Below, piece by piece: positions 10,301 through 18,230 of a stretch of 64,000 bases of DNA. Position 1 is the stretch's first letter. Each line of letters opens with the position of its first letter. The notes beneath the pieces are model-generated. The model made no database searches and had not been told where the DNA came from. It was given only the letters and a program-made list of their open reading frames with translations. The stretch is from Bacillota bacterium (GTDB taxonomy: Bacteria > Bacillota > Clostridia > Acetivibrionales > DTU013), in NCBI GenBank assembly GCA_023412915.1, contig JAEZRE010000002.1, forward strand, positions 124,001 to 188,000, in the 5' to 3' direction. The translations under genes and the position numbers were made by a program.

Positions 10301-10762
10301 TCCGCAAAGACCCGTTCTTTCGATCTCGACCTTCCTGACCATCGCGGCAAAACTCTCCCCTGGCATCGTAAAATAAGTGACAGTGATGTTAAGCCCAAGC
10401 GCCGCATTGTTTTCAGATATCCTGATGAGGTTCTGACCTATGGAAAGACTCCTGACGCAGGAATCGTCCGATGCCGACGAGAAGGCCTCATGCACTTTAC
10501 CGTCCTTGCGGATGAAGGTCCGGAAGCCCTGGCGCTCGATATTCCTGTACATGACATTGGCAGGGAAAAACTCCATGATGACCCCATCCTTGTCCCTGAC
10601 CCCGAAGCTTCCCATCACCTGGCCTCTGTTCACATAAAACGACCACATGGGAATACCGTCAACACCGGCTATACCGGGCAGGAAGCTTGAAAAGGTTTTC
10701 GCCCTGTCATAATTTTCGATAACGAATTCATGGTTATCGCTAAAGCCATACTTTACCTGCAT
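7364..10762 (-). CDS. GH94-like beta-oligoglucan phosphorylase (1132 aa)
   Basis: A very large inverting phosphorylase that should split a beta-linked glucooligosaccharide with phosphate to give a sugar-1-phosphate. The likely general acid is Asp718 in GRPGWNDAMNGLPG. Other blocks are GNGNFRDVNQNRRND (459-472) and FGEGYWSDHWTYNMD (574-588). At about 1130 residues it is far longer than cellobiose or chitobiose phosphorylases (about 800) and matches the size of the 1,2-beta-oligoglucan phosphorylases of GH94 and the beta-1,3-oligoglucan phosphorylases of GH149/GH161; I cannot decide among these by eye. There is no signal peptide. Its start has AGGAG about nine bases upstream, and a LacI-type operator lies at 10780-10795. 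A Gly/Val/Pro-rich insert (about 155-190) looks like a loop. Confidence 0.85.
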   Translation of the reverse strand: MQVKYGFSDNHEFVIENYDRAKTFSSFLPGIAGVDGIPMWSFYVNRGQVMGSFGVRDKDGVIMEFFPANVMYRNIERQGFRTFIRKDGKVHEAFSSASDDSCVRSLSIGQNLIRISENNAALGLNITVTYFTMPGESFAAMVRKVEIERTGLCGMAVDGEIPGEVGVTGETVVPSEAEVPVSAGISGDMEILDGLPQILPAGIGNSGYQSMSNLARAWFDVCNSENGIAFYKVRASIADTTEVDVSKSGNFYLSFTNAEGGLIPPIFDMDVIFSGNTALTKPDGWDCTVAELRLRRQVPENKVSGGFTGARIAFPRAGQDPTAAPSRDTRFVLYTMIGHVSDIELLNGRKDIFTPEYMERKEEEAVRLVGQLTADTFTKTANPLFDKYIEQSYLDNFLRGGYPCVFADSDRCGAASCPASGKASGDKSTVYHLYSRKHGDIEREYNFFSLEPSYYSQGNGNFRDVNQNRRNDVLIKPQVGDFDVRHLMSLIQADGYNPLLVKGCTFKLKKSARDRILELVRTQKDDVGKVLASSFTPGGLISCVEAAAAGLSVSREEFLCRVLAASDQEFEAEFGEGYWSDHWTYNMDLVEAYLKIYPDRKESLLFDDNTYRFFYSPVYVLPRSEKYVCVNGKVRQYGAVWHLDKGNRTNGEKTGGNASSKAVTDNASHWLRTKNGSGAVYETNLFAKLISLTVNKFTSLDPFGLGIEMEAGRPGWNDAMNGLPGLFGSGLSETIELKRIIDFLKDACGRFDRKIALYAEAAGLMVNTAELLDRNLSGELSDFRYWDDVSALKEEYRRQISDGIEGKETSFDTGELLYIFEKFGKKLENGLERALALGNGIYPTYFSYDALEYKEIEGRKNPVNGYPAVEVERFGLKPLPLFLEAPARMLKTLRDRCSARTLYGLVKSSGLYDGKLKMYKTSVPLEGVSFEVGRLMAFTPGWLEREAIFMHMEYKYLYAVLKSGLYDEFFTDIKTMLTPFMKPEVYGRSTLENSSFIASSANPDEEVHGRGFVARMTGTTAELLSIWFLMMTGENVFRCEGGELSLALNPILPGWLFDEEGKILFRLLGKTLVTYINPLKRNTYGENGVKPVKYAIRYDSGETVFISGSVVPAPYAEPIRNCKVTDIEIILS

Positions 10763-10779
10763 TCGTCAGCTCTCCTTTA

Positions 10780-10795
10780 TGTTAGCGTTATCATT
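10780..10795. promoter_or_regulatory. LacI-type operator upstream of the phosphorylase gene
   Basis: TGTTAGCGTTATCATT matches the site at 11894-11909 at 14 of 16 positions and fits the LacI-family pattern TGnTAnCGnTAnCA. It lies 18 bases upstream of the phosphorylase start codon, where a bound repressor would block transcription. Confidence 0.65.
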
Positions 10796-10889
10796 TATAA
10801 AAACAAAAGCTTTTATCATGCTTTGCCGCTTTAGTATCGGACGTGTTTTATTATGAATTTCCTCGTGTGTTTGTTAAGTCGTAAGGTGT

Positions 10890-11861
10890 TTATAGATCGG
10901 TACGGGCCGTTCCTACGGAATTTCTGACGATAAGCTCAGGTAATATGTTGGTTTTCTCATAGGGCAGTTCAGGATTTCTCAATCTGTCCAGCAGCCTTGC
11001 AGCCAGCGCCCTGCCTGCCTCGTAGACCGGCTGTCTCACCGTAGTCAGGGGGACCTTGGGGAGCAGGTCGAAGATCAAGCCGTCAAAGCCTGTTATCGAT
11101 ATGTCCTGCGGTATTTTAAGGTTGAGCTTCTCCGCCGCCCTGAACGCCCCGACCGCCAACAGGTCGTTACAGCAGAACAGCGCAGTCGTTCTGCCGTCGG
11201 CAAAAAGCTCACAAGCCTTTTCATATGCATCCTGTTCGGTTGGATTCGCGTATCTTACAAGATTTTTATCGAACGCTAGCCCTTTGTCCTCCAAAGCGCG
11301 CCTGTATCCGCCGAGGCGCTCATACGCGTATCTCTGGTTGACGTTCAACATCAGGAAACCTATTTTGCGGTGTCCCTTCGAAAGGATGTGTTCGGTCATG
11401 GCGTAAGCGCCTTTCTCATTGTCTATATCAATGCAGTCGATATCCCTGTCGGTTTTTCCAAACAGAACGAAAGGAACGCCTAATTTTTCCGAGAAAATAT
11501 TTTCCTCGTTAAGCGCCAGTCCGGTCACTATCACGCCGTCGCATCTCTGGTTGAACTCCAGATCTCTGCGTATCAGGAACATATAATACGCGTTGCTGAG
11601 CTCTTCGCTCACGCCTACTATCAGGTTCATCATAAAAGGCTCAGACAAGCCCATGAATCTTGGCACATACAGATGCACCGTGCGGGTATTTTTTTGCGCA
11701 AGCGCCTTGGCGGCGTGATTCGGCAAAAAACCAAGCCGGTTCATGGCTGTCTCAACCTTGGCCCGCGTTTCCTCAGCCACCAGCTGTGGCGTGTTGATAA
11801 CGCGCGACACCGTAATGAGCGAAACACCCGACGCCTTTGCAACATCCTTCATTGTAGCCAT
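10890..11861 (-). CDS. LacI-family transcriptional repressor of the glucan cluster
   Basis: A 323-residue regulator: an N-terminal helix-turn-helix (MKDVAKASGVSLITVSRVIN, about 4-23), a hinge helix (HAAKALAQ) and a periplasmic-binding-protein-like sugar sensor domain (about 60-320). ATG at 11861 is chosen because AGAGGA lies eight bases upstream; longer in-frame starts run through the operator. Its own promoter carries the operator at 11894-11909, and the neighbouring phosphorylase gene carries a near-identical one, so autoregulation and control of the phosphorylase are likely. The inducer is unknown; a beta-glucooligosaccharide is a reasonable guess. Confidence 0.93.
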   Translation of the reverse strand: MATMKDVAKASGVSLITVSRVINTPQLVAEETRAKVETAMNRLGFLPNHAAKALAQKNTRTVHLYVPRFMGLSEPFMMNLIVGVSEELSNAYYMFLIRRDLEFNQRCDGVIVTGLALNEENIFSEKLGVPFVLFGKTDRDIDCIDIDNEKGAYAMTEHILSKGHRKIGFLMLNVNQRYAYERLGGYRRALEDKGLAFDKNLVRYANPTEQDAYEKACELFADGRTTALFCCNDLLAVGAFRAAEKLNLKIPQDISITGFDGLIFDLLPKVPLTTVRQPVYEAGRALAARLLDRLRNPELPYEKTNILPELIVRNSVGTARTDL

Positions 11862-11893
11862 TTTATTGTTCCTCTGTGATATGCTTTTAGATA

Positions 11894-11909
11894 TGGTAGC
11901 GCTATCATT
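11894..11909. promoter_or_regulatory. LacI-type operator upstream of the lacI-family gene
   Basis: TGGTAGCGCTATCATT contains the nearly palindromic core GGTAGCGCTATC centred on CG and fits the consensus TGnTAnCGnTAnCA. It lies 32 bases upstream of the regulator's start codon. Its twin is at 10780-10795. Confidence 0.7.
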
Positions 11910-12006
11910 ATATAATATAAGAATACCGAAGTCAATCGAAGCAACGGAATACCCGCTGTACGCCAACCACCCGACCCATATACACATACTCTGGAGAGGG
12001 GGCGAA

Positions 12007-12981
12007 TTATAAAGCCAGCTTCGGTATATTTTTCATACACCTTAGTACTTCATCGATGGCGGGTACGGCAGGGATCGCTCCTTTTCTCGTCGTTGTAAGC
12101 GCGCCGACCGCGTTGGCAAAGTCTGTAATCCTCTCTATTTCGTCCTTGCCCAGCGCAGCAAGCTCACCGCGTTTTTTCCCTTTCAGACCGAACAGTACGC
12201 CGCCGAGGAAAGCATCCCCCGCGCCTGTCGTATCCACTACTTTGACGTCATATGTATCAAGTCTGCCCGTATCGCTGCCATGCCTGTAAAATGTGCCCTT
12301 CGGTCCCAACGTAACAAATATCAGACCGATGCCCATATCGGACAGAACCCTGCTCCCTTTTTCGAGGTCGCTTTCCTTCGTAATGAAAAGAAGCTCCTCT
12401 TCGGAGATTTTAAGTATATCGGCATATTCCAGGCCGCGCCTGATTTCACGCCCGGCGTCGGAAAGCGATTTCCACAGCGGAGGCCTGAGGTTCGGATCAT
12501 AGCTGATAATGACACCGTTGTCTTTGGCGAGCTTCAACGCCATTAACGTTGCACTCCTGGCAGGTTCGTCCGTAAGCGAGAGCGAACCGAAGTGAAAGAC
12601 GCCGGAACCGGCTATGATGGCTTCCGGGATTTCGGACGGTTCCAGCATAAGGTCCGCTCCGGGGTTGCGATAAAAGCTGAAGGATCTGTCGCCGGCTTCC
12701 GTCAGATGTACGAAAGCCAGCGTCGTGTTAACCTTGTCACTAACCTTCAGACCCGTCGTATCTATATGATTTTGGAGCAGGCAATCCCGCAGGAACCTGC
12801 CGAACTGATCGTTTCCGACCTTGCCTATAAAAGCTGTGTCCGCCCCGAGCCTGGAGAGAGCCGCAAGCACATTTGCCGGGGCTCCCCCGGGATTCCTTTC
12901 AAAAAGCGGGTTCCCATTTTCAGATATACCCTGCGGTGTAAAATCGATCAGAAGCTCTCCCAGAGCCGTTACATCAAACAT
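12007..12981 (-). CDS. PfkB-family sugar kinase (fructokinase-like)
   Basis: A 324-residue ribokinase/PfkB-family kinase, phosphorylating a sugar with ATP in the cytoplasm. The fructokinase-like opening GELLIDFTPQG, the substrate-site GGAPANV (32-38) and the C-terminal signature DTTGAGDAFLGG with catalytic base Asp256 are all present. The start at 12981 has GGAGGG four bases upstream; the longer frame to 13044 has no such site. It sits between the LacI gene and the glycerate kinase gene, all on the minus strand. Substrate may be fructose or another hexose released by the cluster. Confidence 0.92.
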   Translation of the reverse strand: MFDVTALGELLIDFTPQGISENGNPLFERNPGGAPANVLAALSRLGADTAFIGKVGNDQFGRFLRDCLLQNHIDTTGLKVSDKVNTTLAFVHLTEAGDRSFSFYRNPGADLMLEPSEIPEAIIAGSGVFHFGSLSLTDEPARSATLMALKLAKDNGVIISYDPNLRPPLWKSLSDAGREIRRGLEYADILKISEEELLFITKESDLEKGSRVLSDMGIGLIFVTLGPKGTFYRHGSDTGRLDTYDVKVVDTTGAGDAFLGGVLFGLKGKKRGELAALGKDEIERITDFANAVGALTTTRKGAIPAVPAIDEVLRCMKNIPKLAL

Positions 12982-13076
12982 TGTGCCCTCCGAAATGCTT
13001 TCGTTTTGCGTGGGTAAAATTGGAACCGGTCTGCCGCTCTCCATCGAAAGTCAATTCTCTGTTTCATTGCAGCAAA

Positions 13077-14210
13077 TCATGCCGTCCATAAATGCATGAA
13101 TCGGGTAAGGTTGTCCATAGCCGCCTTCAAGTCTTCCCTGCTCCTGGTCTTCGCCTGGCTGAACGGTATGGCCATCCTGTTTATACTGAATATCGCCGAA
13201 ACTCCGATATCATAAGCCTGCTCTACGTTGTCTCCTATATCTCCCACAACAGCAATGACAGGCACACCGGCTTTCTTAGCCTTGCGCGCAACTCCGACTA
13301 CGACCTTGCCGCGCAGAGACTGGTGATCTATCTTTCCCTCGCCTGTGATTACGAGATCGGCCCTCGCTAACAAAGCATCAAAATTCACAACATCGAGTAC
13401 CGTATCGATACCCATCTGCAGACGCGCTCCCAGGAATGCCGCCGCGCCACCGCCGAAGCCTCCTGCCGCACCTGCCCCCGGCAGCTCGAGTATATCGGAC
13501 AGGTTATTTTGTCTGATCACCTGAGCCATGTGGAAAAGGCCCTCATCCAACAGCTTTACAGTCTGCGCATCGGCTCCCTTCTGTGGCCCGAATACCGCCG
13601 CCGCGCCGTTCGGCCCGCACAGGGGATTGTCGATATCGCACATTGCGATTATTTCTATATTCTCAAGTCTTGCGTTTATCCCGGTCATATCGATACTTTG
13701 AATATCCTTCAAGGTCGCTCCGACAGGTACGAAGCTTTTTCCGTCCGCATCACCGAATACCGCGCCCAATGCCGCAGCAGCTCCGGTCCCGCCGTCATTC
13801 GTACAGCTGCCTCCCAGACCCAGTATAATTTTCCGGCAGCCCTTCCCGATCGCATGCAGCATCAACTGTCCGACGCCATAGGTTGTAGTCTGCTCCGCAT
13901 GGAGCCTGTCGCCGACCAGCGGCAAACCGGCTGCCGCCGCCATTTCGACCACCGCGGTGCCGTCCGGCAGTATGCCGTAAAAGGAAGATATATCCTCGAA
14001 ATACGGGCCTTTTACGGTTACTTGTATCTTTTCGCCACCTACGGCAGTCAGAAAAGCGTCAACGCTTCCCTCTCCTCCGTCAGCAACAGGCACGCCGGCT
14101 ATTTCAGCCTCCGGGTACCATTTATGGAGCGTCTGCTCCATTATCGAGCAGATCTCCGACGACGACATAGTTCCCTTGAATGAATCGGGTATCAGAATGA
14201 ATTTTTTCAT
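13077..14210 (-). CDS. Glycerate kinase (GlxK/GarK family)
   Basis: A 377-residue kinase of the glycerate kinase type 1 family, which phosphorylates D-glycerate with ATP. The N-terminal IPDSFKGTMSS and the glycine-rich GLGGSCTNDGGTGAAAALGA region are family signatures. The ATG at 14210 sits seven bases behind AGGAGG. It is first in line with the PfkB kinase (95-base gap). Glycerate metabolism has no obvious link to beta-glucans, so it may be an independent gene. Confidence 0.93.
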   Translation of the reverse strand: MKKFILIPDSFKGTMSSSEICSIMEQTLHKWYPEAEIAGVPVADGGEGSVDAFLTAVGGEKIQVTVKGPYFEDISSFYGILPDGTAVVEMAAAAGLPLVGDRLHAEQTTTYGVGQLMLHAIGKGCRKIILGLGGSCTNDGGTGAAAALGAVFGDADGKSFVPVGATLKDIQSIDMTGINARLENIEIIAMCDIDNPLCGPNGAAAVFGPQKGADAQTVKLLDEGLFHMAQVIRQNNLSDILELPGAGAAGGFGGGAAAFLGARLQMGIDTVLDVVNFDALLARADLVITGEGKIDHQSLRGKVVVGVARKAKKAGVPVIAVVGDIGDNVEQAYDIGVSAIFSINRMAIPFSQAKTRSREDLKAAMDNLTRFMHLWTA

Positions 14211-14346
14211 AGTACCTCCTCTTTTACTTATAATCGATATGTTTTGCTGCAATAGGTCCCCATATTCGATGGACCCGATAAACTACAGTATACTATGCTT
14301 CCCTGCCGCTTGGAAGCCATAATGCGCATAACCCTTCAAAACAGCT

Positions 14347-14760
14347 TTATTTGATCTTGTCTATTGACAGGTTCAGCCTGTAATTGCCGAATTTCAGTAT
14401 ATCGTCAAGAAGCTCATTGAGGGATTGCCGGTCGGAAGTCTCGACCCTGAACATATAGCAGCCTTCCCCACTTATCCTGTGTGCGTCCGTCACGAGTTCA
14501 TTTTCGGCGATATACTTTCTGAAAGCTATGTGGTCGGTCGTTTTCATAAATAGCGTAACAAAAGCCGTTACACATTCGCCCAGCTTTTCACGATCGAGCT
14601 TTACAGTGTAGCCTTCGATTATCCCAAGCTTCTCGAGCCTGTTTATCCTGTTCCTGACAGCCTGGCCCGTGAGATGTACCCTTTCCCCTATCTCCTGCCA
14701 CTGCATCCTCGAGTTCTCGGACAGGAGCCTGATTATCTCCATATCGGTCTGATCGATCAT
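14347..14760 (-). CDS. Lrp/AsnC-family transcriptional regulator
   Basis: A 137-residue regulator with an N-terminal winged helix-turn-helix (IIRLLSENSRMQWQEIGE... VRNRINRLEKLGIIEGY, about 8-55) and a C-terminal RAM ligand-binding ferredoxin-like domain (about 63-133). These proteins form dimers or octamers that sense amino acids or related molecules (family knowledge). It is divergent from the MBL-fold hydrolase gene over a 108-base gap that contains TATAAT near 14833, so it may control that gene. Confidence 0.93.
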   Translation of the reverse strand: MIDQTDMEIIRLLSENSRMQWQEIGERVHLTGQAVRNRINRLEKLGIIEGYTVKLDREKLGECVTAFVTLFMKTTDHIAFRKYIAENELVTDAHRISGEGCYMFRVETSDRQSLNELLDDILKFGNYRLNLSIDKIK

Positions 14761-14868
14761 AATGGAAAAATCCTTTCACCGCTCAAGTTGATCCGGCTGA
14801 AATCTTACCCGGCTCAATGAGCTGCCGTTCTATAATAGATAATATCACAGGAACAGGGAGTACAAAAC

Positions 14869-15633
14869 ATGCAATTTCGTCATATCCGCCACGCGACTTT
14901 TATAATAGGGATAAACGGTAAAAATATACTAGTCGACCCCATGCTTAGCCAAAAAGGCTCCATGCAGCCCATACCGGATGTCCCGGACAAGAGCTGGAAC
15001 CCGACTGCAGAGCTCGCGGTTCCTATTGAAACCGTACTCGATTATGATGCTGCGATAATAACCCATATGCACAGGGATCATTTCGACGAAGCCGCCTCAA
15101 AACTACTACCGAAGGACCGGCCGGTATTCTGCCAGCCGGAAGATGAAAACAGACTGAAGGATAAGGGTTTTGAAAAAGTATATGCCGTCCTTGAAGGCAC
15201 TGAGTGGGAGGGCATCCGCATTACGCGCACGGCAGGCAGGCACGGGTACGGGGCGACGGCGCTGAGGCTGGCCCCCGTATCGGGCTTCGTATTGTCGGCG
15301 CCCGGCGAACCGGTCATATATATAACCGGGGACACAGTTTATTATTCCTGCATCGAAAAAACACTTGAAAGCTACAAACCGGACGTAGTTATAAGTTTCA
15401 GCGGCGAAGCGAGATTCAGGTACGGCAAGCCGATTACAATGAATTCGCAGGATATTCTCGCAGTATGCAGAAAGCTGCCGGGAGCGAGGGTTGTCTGCGT
15501 GCACCTGGAGGCCTGGAACCATTGCAGGCTGACAAGAAAAGCCCTCTCGGATTTCGCGGCTTCCAACGGGATCGGAGGACAGATACATATACCGTCTGAC
15601 GGCGAGCTTATGGAATTCAGCCTTCCAGGCTGA
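14869..15633 (+). CDS. MBL-fold metal-dependent hydrolase (UlaG-like)
   Basis: A 254-residue metallo-beta-lactamase-fold protein of the COG2220 (UlaG-like) group. The metal motif is THMHRDHFD (about 65-73); further metal ligands are expected at GRHGYG, TGDT and the late HLEAWNH. No signal peptide is visible. It is divergent from the AsnC-family regulator and followed after 166 bases by an epimerase gene on the same strand. The substrate is unknown; UlaG itself opens a lactone, but many relatives act on other esters or phosphoesters. Confidence 0.88.
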   Translation: MQFRHIRHATFIIGINGKNILVDPMLSQKGSMQPIPDVPDKSWNPTAELAVPIETVLDYDAAIITHMHRDHFDEAASKLLPKDRPVFCQPEDENRLKDKGFEKVYAVLEGTEWEGIRITRTAGRHGYGATALRLAPVSGFVLSAPGEPVIYITGDTVYYSCIEKTLESYKPDVVISFSGEARFRYGKPITMNSQDILAVCRKLPGARVVCVHLEAWNHCRLTRKALSDFAASNGIGGQIHIPSDGELMEFSLPG

Positions 15634-15799
15634 CGTAAATGGCCGGTAACGGCATTATTTCCCGGGTTTTAATTGTCCGAGCCGGCGTAATATGCTAGAA
15701 TAAGCAGAACTACAGGAATACCGTCGGGTCGGCGTTTATGGACGGGCCGACAGGGTATAAAGATAAATGTAAGATTATAAAACCGGGGAGAATATAAAA

Positions 15800-16645
15800 A
15801 TGAAAAGAGTAATAGTTACAGGCGGAAGCGGAAAGCTTGGATTATGGGTGCTTAAGGAATTCACAGAACACGGTTACGATGTGCTGAACGTAGATGTCAA
15901 CCCTTCCAGGGAGGCAGTATGCAAAACTGTCAAAGCAAACCTCGAGAACCTGGGAGAAGTTTATGGGGTATTGTCAAATGCGGACGCAGTAGTTCACATC
16001 GCCGCGATTCCCCGCCCGGGAGAGCATCCGAACGAAGTGGTTTACAGAAATAATGTGATGTCTACGTACAATATACTCGAGGCAGCTGCAGGTCTCGGGA
16101 TAAAAAAGGTCGCAATCGCGTCGAGCGAATCCTCTTATGGGATCTGTTTCGCGCTGAACGCTTCCGGACCCCAGTACGTCCCTATCGACGAGGACCATCC
16201 TCAGTTGCCCCAGGATTGCTATGGACTGTCAAAGGTAGTGAATGAAGCGGCCGCCGAGGTGTTCAACCGCAGGACCGGCATGCAGGTGGTCTCGCTAAGA
16301 CTCGGGAATGTCATAGAACCGGGCGACTACAGCAAATTTCCGGGCTTCATACACGCTCCCGAAAACAGGAAACGGATACTCTGGAGTTATATAGACGCGC
16401 GTGACGCCGCGACAGCCTTCAGGCTGTCAGTTGAAGCCGACGGCCTCGGTGCGGTGGCATTGAACATCGCCGCCGACATAACCAGTATGGATATGAAGAG
16501 CAGAGACCTCATGGCCGAATGCTATCCCGACGTCAAGGATTTCAGGAAGCCTCTCGAGGGATACGAGACGCTTTTGAGCAACGAAAAAGCAAAACGCCTG
16601 CTCGGCTGGCAGCCCGTCCACATCTGGAGGGATTACGTGAAATAG
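15800..16645 (+). CDS. NAD-dependent epimerase/dehydratase (extended SDR)
   Basis: A 281-residue extended short-chain dehydrogenase/reductase. The Rossmann motif is GGSGKLG (8-14), an SSESSYG serine region lies near 108-114, and the catalytic pair is Tyr141/Lys145 in YGLSK. It is slightly shorter than nucleotide-sugar epimerases (about 310-330), as in uronate- or sugar-acid-dehydrogenase-like members. GGGGAG lies nine bases before the ATG. The 166-base gap upstream holds a short GTCGG/CCGAC hairpin near 15730. Substrate not determinable. Confidence 0.88.
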   Translation: MKRVIVTGGSGKLGLWVLKEFTEHGYDVLNVDVNPSREAVCKTVKANLENLGEVYGVLSNADAVVHIAAIPRPGEHPNEVVYRNNVMSTYNILEAAAGLGIKKVAIASSESSYGICFALNASGPQYVPIDEDHPQLPQDCYGLSKVVNEAAAEVFNRRTGMQVVSLRLGNVIEPGDYSKFPGFIHAPENRKRILWSYIDARDAATAFRLSVEADGLGAVALNIAADITSMDMKSRDLMAECYPDVKDFRKPLEGYETLLSNEKAKRLLGWQPVHIWRDYVK

Positions 16646-16769
16646 ACCGCTGAAGCGGCTTAAAGCACGACCTCTGCGGGAAGAACTTCGACATGGGCGG
16701 TTTAGTATGCGGAGTAAAGCAGGCAAGCCTTTTAGCATTAAAGAAAAGTAATACCTATTGAGAAGTTTA

Positions 16770-16803
16770 CCTCCCTGCCTGTATACGAATACAGGCAGGG
16801 AGG
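16770..16803. terminator. Strong 15-bp hairpin between convergent genes
   Basis: Perfect arms 16770-16784 and 16789-16803 with a four-base loop, lying three bases past the stop codon of the LarA-like gene and between convergent genes. There is no long T-run on either side, so it is a likely bidirectional or processing-type 3' end rather than a classic terminator. Confidence 0.6.
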
Positions 16804-16806
16804 AAT

Positions 16807-18048
16807 TCAGAAGCTTATGAATTCGCCGGAAGCATCTGTAATATCAACAAATTCACCGGCTATTTCAATATTCGCCTTATCCTTAATTTCTTCGAGTACA
16901 GGGGAAGTTACGTACATTTCGCCAAGATGGAGCGAATCCTTTATCCTGATCATCCTAATACTGTCCGTACTTACGGAGCGGCACATCCTAAGCGCATATT
17001 CCAGCGCCTGCCTGTCGTTGTCGGCTATCAGAGGTATTTTGCCTCTCTCGATAAAGGTGCTTGTTATGACATTTTCATAGGTAGCCTTGAAATCGATCTT
17101 TTCAAACAGCTTCCTGGTAATGAAATCTCCCAGGCCTATACCGACGGCATTTCCGTGGGATTCCTCCGTGATATCCGAAAAAACTATGTTTTTTATATAC
17201 GGCGATTCCGGCTCTTTTTCGGAGCCGATCCTGATCCTGCCTATGATGTTGGTATCGATGCCTGTCCCGCTTATGTTCTTGCCGACACGGTCAACTGCCA
17301 GGATATCCAGCCTGGTTACCGGAAGGCTTGGCATATTGGTCCTGCAGACGTCCAGGAGTTTTTTTTCCTCGCATTCGAATTCTGACGGCCGCAAAGCCTT
17401 TATCAGCATGGTCTCGTCATAGGCATTTTCCACTATACCTATACCGGCAATAATTTTGCCGCTTTTCAAAACCTGGCGCGCCGTTTTGGGTATAAGCTCA
17501 CGCAGTCCATAAACGCCGTATTTGTGGATTTCCAATGCCTGCTTGTGTTTTCCGAGGCCTATAACGCACATTTTAATCAGGCCGCTCTCTGTCGGTCCGT
17601 GAAAATCGGTGTGTATCTTGACCCTGTTTATTACGATAACAGCATCCGCCTCATAGGCGATTTTGTCCATATACACCCTGTTTTCAAGGTCTCCCTGGGG
17701 CAGCTCCACGGCCTGCATCGAGGATCTAACCGGCGCCCCGATTAGTTCCTCGGTTATTCCGTAGCCTGCCAGCAGCTGCTTCTGGCCCTCGGCTGTCGCT
17801 CCGCCGTGGCTGCCCATTGCCGGAACGATGAATGGGCTGCCGCCCTGCTGTTTTATATAAAGTACTGTTGACCTTACTATCCTGTCTATATTGGAAATGC
17901 CTCTGCTGCCTACCGCAATGGCAATACTGGCTCCCTTGACCGATTCGAGCCGCAGACTCTCCAGCTGTTCTGCAACAGCGCCTTCTATATCTGTTATATG
18001 CCGGGCGTCAAAAGCCTGCCTTATCTTGACCATTTTCGGAATATCCAT
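16807..18048 (-). CDS. LarA-like (DUF2088) protein, lactate racemase N-terminal family
   Basis: A 413-residue protein resembling the nickel-dependent lactate racemase family (Lar_N, formerly DUF2088). The phrases VPAMGSHGGATAEGQ and KIHTDFHGPTESGLIKM are typical of the LarA-like branch annotated as 'lactate racemase domain-containing', not of LarA itself. No LarB, LarC or LarE maturation genes are nearby, so a nickel-pincer cofactor cannot be assumed. GGAGG precedes the ATG by about seven bases. It faces the epimerase gene across a strong hairpin. The reaction is unknown. Confidence 0.78.
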   Translation of the reverse strand: MDIPKMVKIRQAFDARHITDIEGAVAEQLESLRLESVKGASIAIAVGSRGISNIDRIVRSTVLYIKQQGGSPFIVPAMGSHGGATAEGQKQLLAGYGITEELIGAPVRSSMQAVELPQGDLENRVYMDKIAYEADAVIVINRVKIHTDFHGPTESGLIKMCVIGLGKHKQALEIHKYGVYGLRELIPKTARQVLKSGKIIAGIGIVENAYDETMLIKALRPSEFECEEKKLLDVCRTNMPSLPVTRLDILAVDRVGKNISGTGIDTNIIGRIRIGSEKEPESPYIKNIVFSDITEESHGNAVGIGLGDFITRKLFEKIDFKATYENVITSTFIERGKIPLIADNDRQALEYALRMCRSVSTDSIRMIRIKDSLHLGEMYVTSPVLEEIKDKANIEIAGEFVDITDASGEFISF

Positions 18049-18084
18049 GACCTGCCTCCTTCATCAAACCCAACGGAATATTAT

Positions 18085-18167
18085 CCTCCAAGGGATACCG
18101 CCCTTCATGGGATACGTATCTCCAAGGAATACGCCCTTCACGGGATACTGCCCTTCAAGGATATCTG
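18085..18167. repeat. Degenerate 15-18-bp tandem repeat, five copies
   Basis: Five imperfect units share the pattern CCCTTCAnGGGATACnG: 18085-18100, 18101-18118, 18119-18133, 18134-18150 and 18151-18167. They fill most of the 182-base gap between the lipoprotein gene and the LarA-like gene. The units differ in length and sequence, so this is not a CRISPR array. Confidence 0.7.
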
Positions 18168-18230
18168 TAACCCCCCATCGGATATTTTCATATTACGATG
18201 TTTCGATGAGCTTGGCAAGTCTCCGAAGCC

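Noticed and set aside
8604..10690. Several 65-135-codon plus-strand frames inside the phosphorylase gene
   Set aside because: They are antisense to a long, well-conserved coding frame and show no domain or ribosome site.
18085..18167. CRISPR-like appearance of the repeat array
   Set aside because: Units are 15-18 bases, degenerate and without spacers, and no cas genes are nearby.
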